Positions 9,440-18,216 of a stretch of 64,000 nucleotides of DNA are shown here, one piece after another. The notes under the pieces were generated by a model, which saw nothing but the letters and a program-made list of their open reading frames with translations, had not been told where the DNA came from and did no database searches. Each line of letters starts with the position of its first letter. The stretch's first letter is position 1. Made by a program: the position numbers and the translations under genes. The DNA is from Oscillospiraceae bacterium (GTDB lineage Bacteria; Bacillota; Clostridia; Oscillospirales; Ruminococcaceae), in the NCBI GenBank assembly GCA_018110985.1, contig JAGAWT010000006.1:62001-126000 (forward strand), written 5' to 3'.

Positions 9440-9526
9440 TAGTTTTCATCCGATTCTAATGAGATTCTAAGAAAACGCTAATGTACGCTCCTCTGACACA
9501 TGGGACAATTATTGCCCTCAAACTTC

Positions 9527-9555
9527 TTGACAATCTTCTGTTATGATGATAAAAT
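9527..9555 (+). promoter_or_regulatory. Promoter of cdaA-cdaR
   Basis: A perfect TTGACA (9527-9532) and TAAAAT (9550-9555) are separated by 17 nt. The cdaA ribosome binding site AAGGAGG follows at 9577-9583. Confidence 0.85.
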
Positions 9556-9591
9556 CATATAAGATGAGCTTTTTTCAAGGAGGCTTTGCCC

Positions 9592-10467
9592 ATGTTTGAT
9601 AATTTTGTCAACAAGATGTATGAATTCAGGAGCTCCCTGGTCACCATATTCCCGCCTACGGTCACGGATATCCTGGATATACTCCTTCTCACCTTTGTCA
9701 TATACAAGATAATCCAGTTCATGAAGGAAACAAGGGCAGGAGTGCTGATAAAGGGAATAATCCTGCTGGTTCTCACCTATGCGGCGGTGGAGCTCCTGCA
9801 GATGCACGTTATGAGCTGGCTCTTCGGCAGGATCTTCAATCTCGGTATACTGGCGATAATCATACTTTTCCAGCCTGAGATAAGGCGTACCATAGAAAAG
9901 TTCGGAAATGCTGGTGTTTCCACACTCATGAACCTGAGCCTCAATTCCTCCGACAAGGGGGAATCCGACTGGAACGCCGCAATAGACTCGGTGTGTGATG
10001 CCTGTGAGGACTTCCACAAGGACAATGTGGGCGCTCTGATAGTCTTTGAGCGTGAAACGAAGCTGGGAGAGTACATAAGCTCCGGCACAGTGATAAATGC
10101 CGTTCCCAGCAAGGAGCTCCTGGAGAATATCTTCTTCAAGAATTCCCCTCTCCATGACGGTGCGGTGATAGTAAGAGAAGGGGAGCTGCTGGCGGCAGGC
10201 TGCTTTCTTCCCAAGCCCCAGAACGACGATCTCATAGAAAAGTCTCTGGGTTCCAGACACAGGGCCGCCATCGGGATGAGCGAAAATTCCGATGCCGTCA
10301 TAGTGGTGGTGTCGGAGGAAAACGGCGGCATATCACTGGCTGAAAACGGTGAGCTCACAAGGAACATCCGCACCAGAGACGAGCTCAAATCCATGCTCAG
10401 GACAAGGATACTCCCCAAAAAGATACATCCCGTGAAAAAAACGGATGCAAAGCAGGTGAAAGCATAA
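9592..10467 (+). CDS. cdaA: Diadenylate cyclase CdaA
   Basis: This membrane enzyme makes c-di-AMP from two ATP. The 291-residue protein has three N-terminal membrane segments (about 25-43, 52-70 and 80-93) and a DisA_N catalytic domain with the motif LHDGAVIV (DGA at 189-191) and the RHRAA motif (222-226). The ATG at 9592 is chosen because AAGGAGG lies 8 nt upstream; the in-frame TTG at 9586 is too close to it. It is immediately followed by cdaR, its usual regulatory partner. In many Firmicutes glmM comes third, but here it is absent. Confidence 0.96.
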   Translation: MFDNFVNKMYEFRSSLVTIFPPTVTDILDILLLTFVIYKIIQFMKETRAGVLIKGIILLVLTYAAVELLQMHVMSWLFGRIFNLGILAIIILFQPEIRRTIEKFGNAGVSTLMNLSLNSSDKGESDWNAAIDSVCDACEDFHKDNVGALIVFERETKLGEYISSGTVINAVPSKELLENIFFKNSPLHDGAVIVREGELLAAGCFLPKPQNDDLIEKSLGSRHRAAIGMSENSDAVIVVVSEENGGISLAENGELTRNIRTRDELKSMLRTRILPKKIHPVKKTDAKQVKA

Positions 10468-11796
10468 ATGGAAAAGATAAAAGAATTCCTCGCCCGCTTT
10501 TTCCTGGGCGACTTTGTACTTAAAATAATATCCTTCCTGCTGGCAGTGATAGTGTGGGCGGTGGTGTCCATCTCCATCTACCCCTCCATAGACCGCACCA
10601 TCGTAAATGTGCCGGTGGAGATAGATCTTGACGGCAGCTACGCTCAGGCAACATCCCTTGAAGTAACGGGACTGTCCGACAAGACCGTTACGGTGTCCAT
10701 ACAGGGACAGCGAGGCAAGATAGGTGAGCTCTCCGCAGAGGATCTGGTGGCAACGGTGGACATATCCACTGTGATGGTGGCAAAGACCTATTCTCTCGGG
10801 ATGGATGTAAAAACCGTTTCGGGGGACAAATCCTTCACCATCACAAGCATAACCCCCTCCACCGTGGATGTGACCTTTGACAAGATAGTTTCAAAGGAGT
10901 TCCCCCTTGAAGCAAGAACGGAGGGTCTGAAGCTGGAAACGGGCTACACCGCAGGAGATCCGGTGGTAGTGCCGGAGACCGTAACAGCCACGGGACCCCA
11001 GAACATAATAAACTCCATCACGAGGGCAGTGGTGAATGTGAACATCAACAGCGTGCTCTCCTCCACCCACGAATTCACGTCCAATGAGATAATACTCTAC
11101 AACGATAATGCGGTCATCTCCAACGAGGATAACGTCATCACCTTTGACCGCTCCTCCTATCAGGTACAGATACCCGTATTTGTGAGACAGACGCTCCCGC
11201 TTGATGTTAATATCATCAACGCACCCGAAAACCTGGATCTTGATTATTTCAGATCCCTGCTGAAATTCTCCGCAGAGGAAATAGACATTGCCGCTCCCAA
11301 CGACAAGGTAAAGGAAATGGAGAGCCTTATCATCGGCAATATCAATATGCGTGAGGTGGATGTGGGCAGCGTATTCGAGTTCTCCACCGAAAACTTCCTC
11401 CCCGCCGAATATGAGAATCTGTCCCTGACGGATACGGTCACCGTCACCTGCTCCTCTGAGGGGCTCACACGCCGTCCCATCGCCCTGCAGGCACGGAATA
11501 TCCAGTACATAAACAAGCCCGCAAACTTCGAGTTCTCCACCACCGCATCAGGCCTTTCACTTGTGTTCGTGGGTGATGAGACACAGCTTGCAGAGCTCTC
11601 CAGCGCGGATATCACCGCCCAGATAGATCTTATCGACTTTGACAAGCAGGAGGGCGAGCACAAGATGGCGGTGGATATCGTCATCTCCTCCTACAACAGA
11701 GTGTGGTGCATAGGAAACGGCAGCATAGCTACGCCGAAGATAATAGTGAATGCGCAATATGTCCCCGAAGAAACAGCAGTAGAGGAAAGCCGGTAA
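10468..11796 (+). CDS. cdaR: CdaA regulator CdaR (YbbR-domain protein)
   Basis: The ATG follows the cdaA stop codon with no gap, so the two are translationally coupled. The 442-residue protein has one N-terminal membrane segment (KIISFLLAVIVWAVVSISIY, about residues 17-36) and several tandem extracytoplasmic YbbR repeats (four are expected for this length). Known CdaR proteins interact with CdaA in the membrane and tune c-di-AMP synthesis. It ends at a predicted terminator. Confidence 0.9.
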   Translation: MEKIKEFLARFFLGDFVLKIISFLLAVIVWAVVSISIYPSIDRTIVNVPVEIDLDGSYAQATSLEVTGLSDKTVTVSIQGQRGKIGELSAEDLVATVDISTVMVAKTYSLGMDVKTVSGDKSFTITSITPSTVDVTFDKIVSKEFPLEARTEGLKLETGYTAGDPVVVPETVTATGPQNIINSITRAVVNVNINSVLSSTHEFTSNEIILYNDNAVISNEDNVITFDRSSYQVQIPVFVRQTLPLDVNIINAPENLDLDYFRSLLKFSAEEIDIAAPNDKVKEMESLIIGNINMREVDVGSVFEFSTENFLPAEYENLSLTDTVTVTCSSEGLTRRPIALQARNIQYINKPANFEFSTTASGLSLVFVGDETQLAELSSADITAQIDLIDFDKQEGEHKMAVDIVISSYNRVWCIGNGSIATPKIIVNAQYVPEETAVEESR

Positions 11797-11826
11797 ACTG
11801 CGTGTACCGTATATAAAGCAGAAAGC

Positions 11827-11846
11827 CCCGAAGCCGTTGCTTCGGG
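11827..11846 (+). terminator. Hairpin terminator after cdaR, with further hairpins up to coaW
   Basis: The stem CCCGAAGC / GCTTCGGG with loop CGTT lies 30 nt after the cdaR stop. The flanks AGAAAG and ACTTCTT can extend it, but the T-tract is weak. The rest of the 11797-11995 gap has no gene. It holds an inverted repeat at about 11853-11888 (TATGCTT ... AAGCATA enclosing ATCCG / CGGAT) and another at 11902-11931 (GGGG ... CCCC enclosing ATTGT / ACAAT), which could end the converging coaW operon. Confidence 0.6.
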
Positions 11847-11995
11847 ACTTCTTATGCTTATCCGTAATGCGGATAGTATATCAAGCATATCGAATGGTAT
11901 CGGGGAAAGAATTGTTAAATACAATATCCCCTGCTTGTGACCTGAATGTCTCTTACACGCTCAGCTGAAGGCGTTTCCTCAGCATCATTACCCGG

Positions 11996-12817
11996 TCAGG
12001 GCTGACGGCCTTCACGCCTGCCCAGCAGTACAGCCCCCATGGCAGCGGCATATACCGCATTTTCGGGGATGATGTATCTCAGTCCGTGTATCTTCCCCAC
12101 AGCAGAGAGTATCCGTTCCGCCGACAGGGAGCTTGCAAAGGAACCCACAAAAACCACATTTTTTATGTCCGTGCTGCGGCAGGCAAAGGCTGCCATGACC
12201 CCTGCCGCCTCATAGATCAGTGTGGCGGATGCTGCCGCAAGGTCGCAGCCCTTGTCGGAACGGGGGCGCTTTCCGAAATTGGAAGCGGTGATATCCGGGT
12301 CTATGCCCTCGGTGGTGCCGTTTGAAATATCCCCTACCGTAAGGTCTATGCGGCGGGTATCGCCCTTATGAGCCAGAATGTTGAGCTCCTCATAGTCGGA
12401 TATGCCCGTGAACCTTTCGCACAGTCCCATAAAGGTGCCGCCGCCAACTCCTGTGCCGCCTATATACTCATAGCTGTCCTTATCCACGATGACAAACGCC
12501 GTTCCTGTCCCCATGCTGACCGCTATCAGCCTGTCAAGCCCGGTCATTTTCCTTGAAGCTGCGGCTATACACTCAAATTCGTTGTATACTATCCGCCGCC
12601 CCGTATCAAGAGAGCTTACGAGCCCGCTACCTATGCCTGTGGCACAGAGGGTGATATCCTCCGTTTCCGAGGCGGGAATGCTGGTCTTTATGAAGCTTTC
12701 TATAACGCTGATGTCACGGCGGTTCTCCTGCTTTGAGCAGCCAAGCTCTCTGCCGTTTTCATCCGCTGCCACGAGCTTTATGGTCGTTCCGCCTATGTCG
12801 GCGCCGATATAGTACAT
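11996..12817 (-). CDS. coaW: Type II pantothenate kinase
   Basis: This enzyme phosphorylates pantothenate, the first step of coenzyme A synthesis. The 273-residue protein has the ASKHA ATP-binding pattern: DIGGTTIKL at residues 6-14, a middle MGTGTAFVIVD strand, and the type II PanK glycine-rich motif GGTGVGGGTFMGL. It also has a C-terminal FVGSFASS segment. Length equals that of staphylococcal CoaW. It is the last gene of the nine-gene minus-strand operon, 18 nt after the ThuA-like gene. A different BadF/BadG-type kinase is less likely given the GGTGVGGGT motif. Confidence 0.85.
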   Translation of the reverse strand: MYYIGADIGGTTIKLVAADENGRELGCSKQENRRDISVIESFIKTSIPASETEDITLCATGIGSGLVSSLDTGRRIVYNEFECIAAASRKMTGLDRLIAVSMGTGTAFVIVDKDSYEYIGGTGVGGGTFMGLCERFTGISDYEELNILAHKGDTRRIDLTVGDISNGTTEGIDPDITASNFGKRPRSDKGCDLAAASATLIYEAAGVMAAFACRSTDIKNVVFVGSFASSLSAERILSAVGKIHGLRYIIPENAVYAAAMGAVLLGRREGRQP

Positions 12818-12835
12818 CCTATCGCCCCTTCCCGA

Positions 12836-13537
12836 TCAGATCCTGTTCACAACGGGGATCACGCAGTGCTCACCCGAAACAGGGCAGGTGAAGCGCACAG
12901 CATTTGTTATTATCCTGCGGACATTTTCGTTATGGTAAGTGGGATAGTCCTCGTGACCGGGCTGGAAATAAAAGATCTTCCCGCCCCGTGTGATGGTAAA
13001 GCCGCCCCTTATGACACTGCCGTCGGTAAAGGAGCCTATGAAGATGAGCTCCGAGGTCTCAGGGATATCAAAGGGCTCCGCATACATTTCTTCGGGCTCT
13101 ATGACAAAGGAAGCGGGAACTCCCTTTGCTATCGGGTGAAAGGGAGCACAGCAGTTCACCACTTCTCTGTCGTCGTTTTTCCAGCTAAGGTTGCAGGTGG
13201 TGCCGCAAAGCCGTCTGAACACCTTGCTGTGGTGAGCCGAATGGAGAGCTATAAAGCCCATGCCCCCGTTTATGTGACGAATGACCCTTTCCACAGTATC
13301 ATCCGATACCCTGTCATGGGCGCAGTGGCCCCACCAGACAAGAACATCCGTTTCTGCCAGCACTTCCTCCGAAAGTCCGTCCATATCCTCGCCGAGGACG
13401 GCAGTCCTGACAGTCATATCCTTTTCCTTGGAGAGAAACGCCGCTATACAGCCGTGTATACCATCGGGGTAGATCTCTTTCGGCCTGCCTTCCTCCCTTT
13501 CATGGACGAATTCGTTCCATACCGTGACCCTTATCAT
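12836..13537 (-). CDS. ThuA-like domain protein
   Basis: This 233-residue protein matches the ThuA (trehalose utilization) glutamine amidotransferase-like fold. Visible parts are MIRVTVWNEF at the start, DVLVWWGHCAHDRV, HINGGMGFIALHSAHHSKVF (the 'LHSGHxSxxF' motif) and GGKIFYFQPGHEDYPTYHN. Members are annotated for sugar metabolism, but their reaction is not established. The ATG at 13537 overlaps the upstream stop (ATGA). The neighbouring TIM-barrel isomerase supports a carbohydrate role, as ThuA and such isomerases often occur together. Confidence 0.82.
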   Translation of the reverse strand: MIRVTVWNEFVHEREEGRPKEIYPDGIHGCIAAFLSKEKDMTVRTAVLGEDMDGLSEEVLAETDVLVWWGHCAHDRVSDDTVERVIRHINGGMGFIALHSAHHSKVFRRLCGTTCNLSWKNDDREVVNCCAPFHPIAKGVPASFVIEPEEMYAEPFDIPETSELIFIGSFTDGSVIRGGFTITRGGKIFYFQPGHEDYPTYHNENVRRIITNAVRFTCPVSGEHCVIPVVNRI

Positions 13538-13764
13538 AGCTTTGAAAGCTCCTCCAGAGCCATTTTCGCACATTCCTTTGCGGAGGTCTTCCTGTTCCCG
13601 GACATATCAAGCTCTATGAGACATTCCTCGGCGATGCACACAAGGTCATCCTCTTCCTCTGCCGTGTTCACCAGCTCATCAAGAGCCTCATACATACTGT
13701 GAGCAGTCATTTCTCCGGACAAAACCTTGTTGAATATGTCTTCCATCCTTGACCTTGTATCCAT
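13534..13764 (-). CDS. Small acidic protein of unknown function
   Basis: This 76-residue helical, acidic protein (MDTRSRMEDIFNKVLSGEM...) contains AHSMYEALDELVNTAEEEDD. It has a good ribosome binding site (AGGAGA, 7 nt). It lies 21 nt after the TIM-barrel gene and overlaps the ThuA-like start by 4 nt, so it is a real coupled gene. I do not recognise a family. The composition suggests a small helical adaptor or a protein-protein interaction module. Confidence 0.6.
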   Translation of the reverse strand: MDTRSRMEDIFNKVLSGEMTAHSMYEALDELVNTAEEEDDLVCIAEECLIELDMSGNRKTSAKECAKMALEELSKL

Positions 13765-13785
13765 TTCCGTTCTCCTTTCGATGCT

Positions 13786-14610
13786 CTATGAGCGGTATTT
13801 GTGTTCCCTGATATATTCAATGGAGCTCTCCATAAAATCAAACTGAGCTGCTGCCCCGAAGTGCTCTACACTGAAATTCCCGCTGTAGCCGTAGCTTTCG
13901 AGACGTGTGATTATCTTGGGGATGTTGATATCTCCCGCTCCCACGGGGCAGGGATACATATTTCTCCCCGAGAGATCCGCAAGGGGATTCAGCCCGTTGT
14001 TTGAAAGAGGAGAATAGCTCCTGTCCTTCAGGTGGATATGGACTATCCTCTCCCTCAGCTCCTCAAAGGCAGAAAGCTCGTTTTCAAGGCAATAGGCAAA
14101 ATTCCCCGTATCAAAGGTGAACATGAGCTCCGGAGCACAGGTGAGCATATACTTTATGTCCTTCAGCTCACACACCGGAGAAGCAAAGTTGTCATAATCC
14201 TCTATGGTGGCGGTGATGCCTGCCTTTCTCGCAAGAAAGGCTATCTCACGGAGCCTTTCGGCAGTCACCTCAAGCACCTGCCTGCGATCCTCTCCCTCAT
14301 GTATGAAGCCGGGAACGATAAGCACCTTATCCGCTCCCACTTCCGCAGCGCACTTTATATGTTCCTCCGCATCTGCCCTGTACTCCGCCTCGCTCTGATG
14401 AGGGAGATCGTAGTTGTGGTATACGCTGTCTGCCCGAAGCCCTGCGCTCTCAAAGATCGAGCCCATTACAGCCGGCCTTTCCCTTATCCTCCACAGATCC
14501 ACTTCAAGGCCTTCATAGCCCATTTCATAAGCCTTTTCAAGACCCTCGCCTATTTTGATGCCGTTCTGTTCGCAGCCCTCTGCAACGTGCTCGTAAAAAA
14601 TGTTTATCAT
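13786..14610 (-). CDS. Sugar phosphate isomerase/epimerase-like TIM-barrel protein
   Basis: This 274-residue protein belongs to the AP-endonuclease-2/xylose isomerase-like TIM-barrel superfamily. Metal-ligand-type motifs are visible: 'GYEGLEVDLW' (Glu), 'TATIEDYDNF' (Glu), 'LMFTFDTGNF' (Asp), 'HIHLKDRS' (His/Asp) and 'FSVEHFG' (Glu). The substrate is unknown. Its ATG overlaps the rsmA stop by 4 nt. Downstream lie a small protein and the ThuA-like gene, consistent with a sugar-related cassette. Confidence 0.82.
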   Translation of the reverse strand: MINIFYEHVAEGCEQNGIKIGEGLEKAYEMGYEGLEVDLWRIRERPAVMGSIFESAGLRADSVYHNYDLPHQSEAEYRADAEEHIKCAAEVGADKVLIVPGFIHEGEDRRQVLEVTAERLREIAFLARKAGITATIEDYDNFASPVCELKDIKYMLTCAPELMFTFDTGNFAYCLENELSAFEELRERIVHIHLKDRSYSPLSNNGLNPLADLSGRNMYPCPVGAGDINIPKIITRLESYGYSGNFSVEHFGAAAQFDFMESSIEYIREHKYRS

Positions 14611-15467
14611 ATCGTATCCTTCAGCCTATCGGAAATAATCGCCATCTGCTCCATGGTCACCGCTTCGGGGCGTGCGGTGGGGGATATATCCGCCTCCGAG
14701 AGCGCCTCCCTGACCCTGTCCTTGGGTATGCCCAGAACAGATGAGAGAGAATTTGAAAGAGTCTTTCGGCGCTGGGTGAACGCACCCCTCACAAGCCGGA
14801 AAAAGAATCCCTCATCCTTCACCTTTACAGGCGGTTCCTTCAGGATATCCATCCTTATGACACAGGAATCCACATCCGGAGAGGGCATAAAGCTGCCCCT
14901 TGAAACACCGAAAAGCACCCTGGGCTCGCTGTAATAACGCACCGCAAAGCTCACCGCTCCGCACTCCCTTGTGCCGGGGGCTGCACAGAGCCGCTGCGCC
15001 GCCTCCTTCTGCACCATGACCGTTATGCTTTTTACGGGCAGCCTTTCTTCGAGGAGCTTCATTATTATGGGAGATGTGATGTAATAAGGAAGGTTTGCGC
15101 AGACAGCCGTTTCAAGCCCCCTGAAATTATCCTCTATGACCTGTTTCAGATCTGTTTTCATTACATCCGCATTTATGATCTTTATATTGTCAAAGTCAGA
15201 CAGGGTCTCATCAAGGACGGGCAGCAGCCTTTCGTCGATCTCTATGGCCACCACCTTTTCAGCCCTTTCCGCAAGCTCTGCGGTCAGCACGCCCACACCC
15301 GTCCCTATCTCTATGATGCCCATACCCTTTCCGGCACCGCCCATTTCGGCAATCCTGGGGCACACGGACGGGTTCACTATAAAATTCTGTCCAAGTCTTT
15401 TGGAGAAAGAAAAGCCGTGGCGTTCCATTATCTCCCTGACATATCCTATATTTGTAAGCTTTTCCAT
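14607..15467 (-). CDS. rsmA: 16S rRNA (A1518/A1519) dimethyltransferase RsmA
   Basis: This SAM-dependent enzyme dimethylates two adjacent adenines in the 3' hairpin of 16S rRNA. The 286-residue sequence shows the Rossmann motif IIEIGTGVGVLTAEL, the acidic residue VVAIEID, and the catalytic NLPYYITSPI motif, plus the N-terminal 'KRLGQNFIVNP' signature. It lies 9 nt after the TPR-like gene and is coupled to the next gene. It appears complete and normal. Confidence 0.96.
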   Translation of the reverse strand: MEKLTNIGYVREIMERHGFSFSKRLGQNFIVNPSVCPRIAEMGGAGKGMGIIEIGTGVGVLTAELAERAEKVVAIEIDERLLPVLDETLSDFDNIKIINADVMKTDLKQVIEDNFRGLETAVCANLPYYITSPIIMKLLEERLPVKSITVMVQKEAAQRLCAAPGTRECGAVSFAVRYYSEPRVLFGVSRGSFMPSPDVDSCVIRMDILKEPPVKVKDEGFFFRLVRGAFTQRRKTLSNSLSSVLGIPKDRVREALSEADISPTARPEAVTMEQMAIISDRLKDTI

Positions 15468-15476
15468 CGCAAAGGC

Positions 15477-16148
15477 TTATTTCCTTTTCTTCTTTTTTCC
15501 TTTGAAGGTGCTCCTTGCACCCGTCTGTATCTTCATCTCCGCCTTTTTTACAAGGGCTGTCAGCTCCCCTTTTCCGTAGTAGGCAGAGAAGTTCTTTTTG
15601 GCTATCTCCCCCGCACGCTCGTACATATCGAGCCTGAGCATTGAGCGCACAAGGCACAGATCAACCATCACGGTGTGCCTTCTGTCGGCTGCGGAAAGTG
15701 CCTTCACAAAGATCTCCACCGCATTCTCGTACCTTCCGGCACAGTGTTCCCTTATGCCGATAGTACGGCGCATGGCAACAGTCTTTTCACCCAGAGCAAG
15801 GGAATTGTACTCCCTGTATACCTCGTCAGCCTCCCTGAACCTGTCAAGCAGGAAAAGGCAGAGGATACGGTTGTTCACGAAGATGTGCCCCACGCTTTTG
15901 GGGAGCTTCCGGGGATCGCAGGCGGAAAACTCCTCTGCGGCTGCTTTCAGTTCACCCTTGAAAAGCAGTCCCTGGGCTATGAGTGCGGTGCCTTCCTCAC
16001 GCTTTTTTCCTTTTGCGTTCTCTCTGGCAGCCCTCAGCATCTCTATGTATTCATCGTTGTAGTCGTGGGACGCAAGGTAGGAGGCCGCCTCCGAATAGGG
16101 TCCGGACAGCCCCAGAAAGCCTTTTATCCTTTCGGAAAATATGCTCAT
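15477..16148 (-). CDS. TPR-like helical protein of unknown function
   Basis: This 223-residue, mostly helical protein has a spacing of Ala/Leu/Tyr residues resembling tetratricopeptide repeats (for example LFKGELKAAAEEF, LLDRFREADEVYREY, AGRYENAVEIFVKAL). It ends with a very basic tail FKGKKKKRK. There is no signal peptide. It sits between the S41 homologue and rsmA in the same operon. I do not recognise a named family. Confidence 0.6.
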   Translation of the reverse strand: MSIFSERIKGFLGLSGPYSEAASYLASHDYNDEYIEMLRAARENAKGKKREEGTALIAQGLLFKGELKAAAEEFSACDPRKLPKSVGHIFVNNRILCLFLLDRFREADEVYREYNSLALGEKTVAMRRTIGIREHCAGRYENAVEIFVKALSAADRRHTVMVDLCLVRSMLRLDMYERAGEIAKKNFSAYYGKGELTALVKKAEMKIQTGARSTFKGKKKKRK

Positions 16149-16193
16149 AGCTCACCGCCTGTACTCTGCCCCGTGGAGTGCCGCAGCCTGTGA

Positions 16194-17405
16194 TCAGTTG
16201 TTCTCCAGCACTTCCATCGCCTTTATGAACTGAGTATCGTAAAACTGCGCATCTATGTCGGGCATCTTGCTCATATCAAGGTCGGAGGGGAATATGACCT
16301 CCGTATCGGGTATAAGACCCTTCCCGTCAAATATCCCCGTTTCGGGGGTGCAGACATAAGCTGTAGAGATGAGCAGCACGGAGCCGTCGGAGCACACAAA
16401 GGGCTTTCTGTATGTACCGCTGCCCGCAGTGGGAGTACCCACCAGCTTTGCTCCCGCCAGATCCTTCAGGGCGGCTGCAAAAAGCTCTGCACAGCCTTCT
16501 GTCCTTTCGTTTATCAGCACAGCCATGGGCATTTTTATCTGCTCTGCTTCCGTGCAGGAGATCATGACCTCCCTGTTGCCGTCCTTATCCACGGTGAAGA
16601 CCGTATCCTCCGCACCTATGATGTGATCGAGGCAGAGCCTTAAAGTCTCGGTATCGTTAAAGGAAAGATCTCTCACATCAAAGACCAGCTTCTCCGCTCC
16701 CTCCGCCACACTGTTTGCAATAGCTTCGGAAAGCTGCTTTTCCGTCTTTGCGGTTATCTCCTTTATACGGATAAAGCCCACATCCTCTGCAAGGGTATGG
16801 GTAACTGTTATATGCTCGCTGAGCTTTGCCACCACATCGTAATCTATGAAATTGGTGCCGTATTCGTCCGTGCGCTTTACATACAGGCTGACCCTTGTGC
16901 CGGCAGTGCAGGAGAGAAGAGAGACTGCCTCATCGTAGCCGCCTTCAAAGGCAATGACATCCGTATTGTTCACGGCGGCGATCATGTCCCCTTCGGTGAT
17001 TCCCGCTTCCTCTGCGGCACCGCCCGCCTCAACGGAGCGTACTTTTATATAGCCGTTCTTGTCCTTTTCAAAATCAAAGCCCAGTCCCTCCACCATTCCC
17101 TCGGGAACAGCGGAATACTCCTTGTACTCATCTGCGGTAAGGTACATGGCGCCCTTGTCCCCCAGACCCTGTGCATAGCCGTTTATAAGGGACTTTACAA
17201 GCGCTTCCTCGTCTATATCCTTCAGGTAGGATGCTCTTGCGAAATTATCCGCTTCCGAAAGGATGCTGTAAAGCTGCTGCTTTTCATTGAGGGCAGAGAG
17301 CTTGTCATTCACCCTGTCAACGGTATATCTTGTGGTGATGAGAAAAGCGGCACCTGCCGTAACTGCCATAAGACCTATGGTCACGCCCAAAGGGACTTTT
17401 TTCAT
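16194..17405 (-). CDS. S41-family (CtpA-like) protease homologue lacking the catalytic dyad
   Basis: This 403-residue protein has an N-terminal membrane anchor (about residues 5-24), a PDZ-like domain (about 105-190) and a C-terminal S41 domain. In active CtpA/CtpB enzymes the Ser/Lys dyad sits in N-x-G-[ST]-A-S-A-S-E and, 25 residues later, in G-x-K-T-F-G-K-G. Here the aligned segments are NERTEGCAE (residues 299-307) and GTPTAGSG (323-330), so Ser becomes Gly304 and Lys becomes Ser329. The fold seems intact but proteolysis by the usual mechanism should be lost. It may act as a binding or scaffolding pseudo-protease. The start is the ATG at 17405 with AGGTG upstream, and it lies 27 nt after the membrane protein gene. 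Confidence 0.8.
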   Translation of the reverse strand: MKKVPLGVTIGLMAVTAGAAFLITTRYTVDRVNDKLSALNEKQQLYSILSEADNFARASYLKDIDEEALVKSLINGYAQGLGDKGAMYLTADEYKEYSAVPEGMVEGLGFDFEKDKNGYIKVRSVEAGGAAEEAGITEGDMIAAVNNTDVIAFEGGYDEAVSLLSCTAGTRVSLYVKRTDEYGTNFIDYDVVAKLSEHITVTHTLAEDVGFIRIKEITAKTEKQLSEAIANSVAEGAEKLVFDVRDLSFNDTETLRLCLDHIIGAEDTVFTVDKDGNREVMISCTEAEQIKMPMAVLINERTEGCAELFAAALKDLAGAKLVGTPTAGSGTYRKPFVCSDGSVLLISTAYVCTPETGIFDGKGLIPDTEVIFPSDLDMSKMPDIDAQFYDTQFIKAMEVLENN

Positions 17406-17432
17406 AAAAGGACACCTATTCCGTATAAAATA

Positions 17433-18215
17433 TCATGAGGGCTCTTCATCGGGAGCCTCCTCCCTTTTGAACAACACCGCATAAAAGAGATCCACATAAG
17501 GGATAAGAAAGATCATCGGGAAGACAAAGGGCACCAGCAGCACCAGAGGAAAGACCGACAGTACGGAGGCTATGACCTCCCTGCGCTTCCTTTTTGCTTC
17601 TTCCCTGCTTTTTTTCAGCACCGCAAAAGGGTCGGCGCTCATATCCGTCACAAAAATGTAGGGGGCGAATATAACATCAGCCCTCAGTATCTGTGTAATA
17701 AGCAGACCCGCTATTATTACCACCGTTACAAAGAAGATATACGCCCTGTCCGCCCCGGAGCCGGTGGTGAAAAAGCGTGAGAGCCACAGAGAGCCCACGC
17801 AGACGGCTGCACCGGGTATCAGGCGGATAAGTCCCGCTATATCCGAAAGGATCTTCATCCTTATGCACCTGAGGATCATATCACGGGAGGAATAGCAGGC
17901 AAAGAGGGATGACAGGGGCATGGTCGTACCCTCCGCCGCCCTTGTGTAGAACCACCTTATGCCGTAATAATAGGGTGCAGCACCAAGGTAGAGGATATAC
18001 ACCAGCACCGCAGCTCCCACCATAAGCACAAAGGGGGTGATGCCGCCGCCCTGCTCCCTGAACCTGTGCATACCGGAGGCAAAGTAGGCAGTACCTATCA
18101 GAGCCATACCGAAGCACACCATTCCGGAAGAGAGAGTGGATATGAGAGAGAACTCCGGCCAGCAGTCCTTTACGGTGGCAAGCACATCGGAATGTACGCT
18201 TTTCTGAGGAGCCAT
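17433..18215 (-). CDS. Multi-pass membrane protein of unknown function
   Basis: This 260-residue protein has about five or six hydrophobic segments: around residues 24-45, 60-83, 125-150, 158-178 and 215-245. The start chosen is ATG 18215 (MAPQKSVHSDV), 1 nt after the upstream stop and with GGAG 9 nt before it. The N-terminal part of the longer open frame overlaps the phosphatase gene and is not used. The general pattern resembles DUF975-like clostridial membrane proteins, but I cannot assign it. Confidence 0.65.
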   Translation of the reverse strand: MAPQKSVHSDVLATVKDCWPEFSLISTLSSGMVCFGMALIGTAYFASGMHRFREQGGGITPFVLMVGAAVLVYILYLGAAPYYYGIRWFYTRAAEGTTMPLSSLFACYSSRDMILRCIRMKILSDIAGLIRLIPGAAVCVGSLWLSRFFTTGSGADRAYIFFVTVVIIAGLLITQILRADVIFAPYIFVTDMSADPFAVLKKSREEAKRKRREVIASVLSVFPLVLLVPFVFPMIFLIPYVDLFYAVLFKREEAPDEEPS

Positions 18216-18216
18216 A

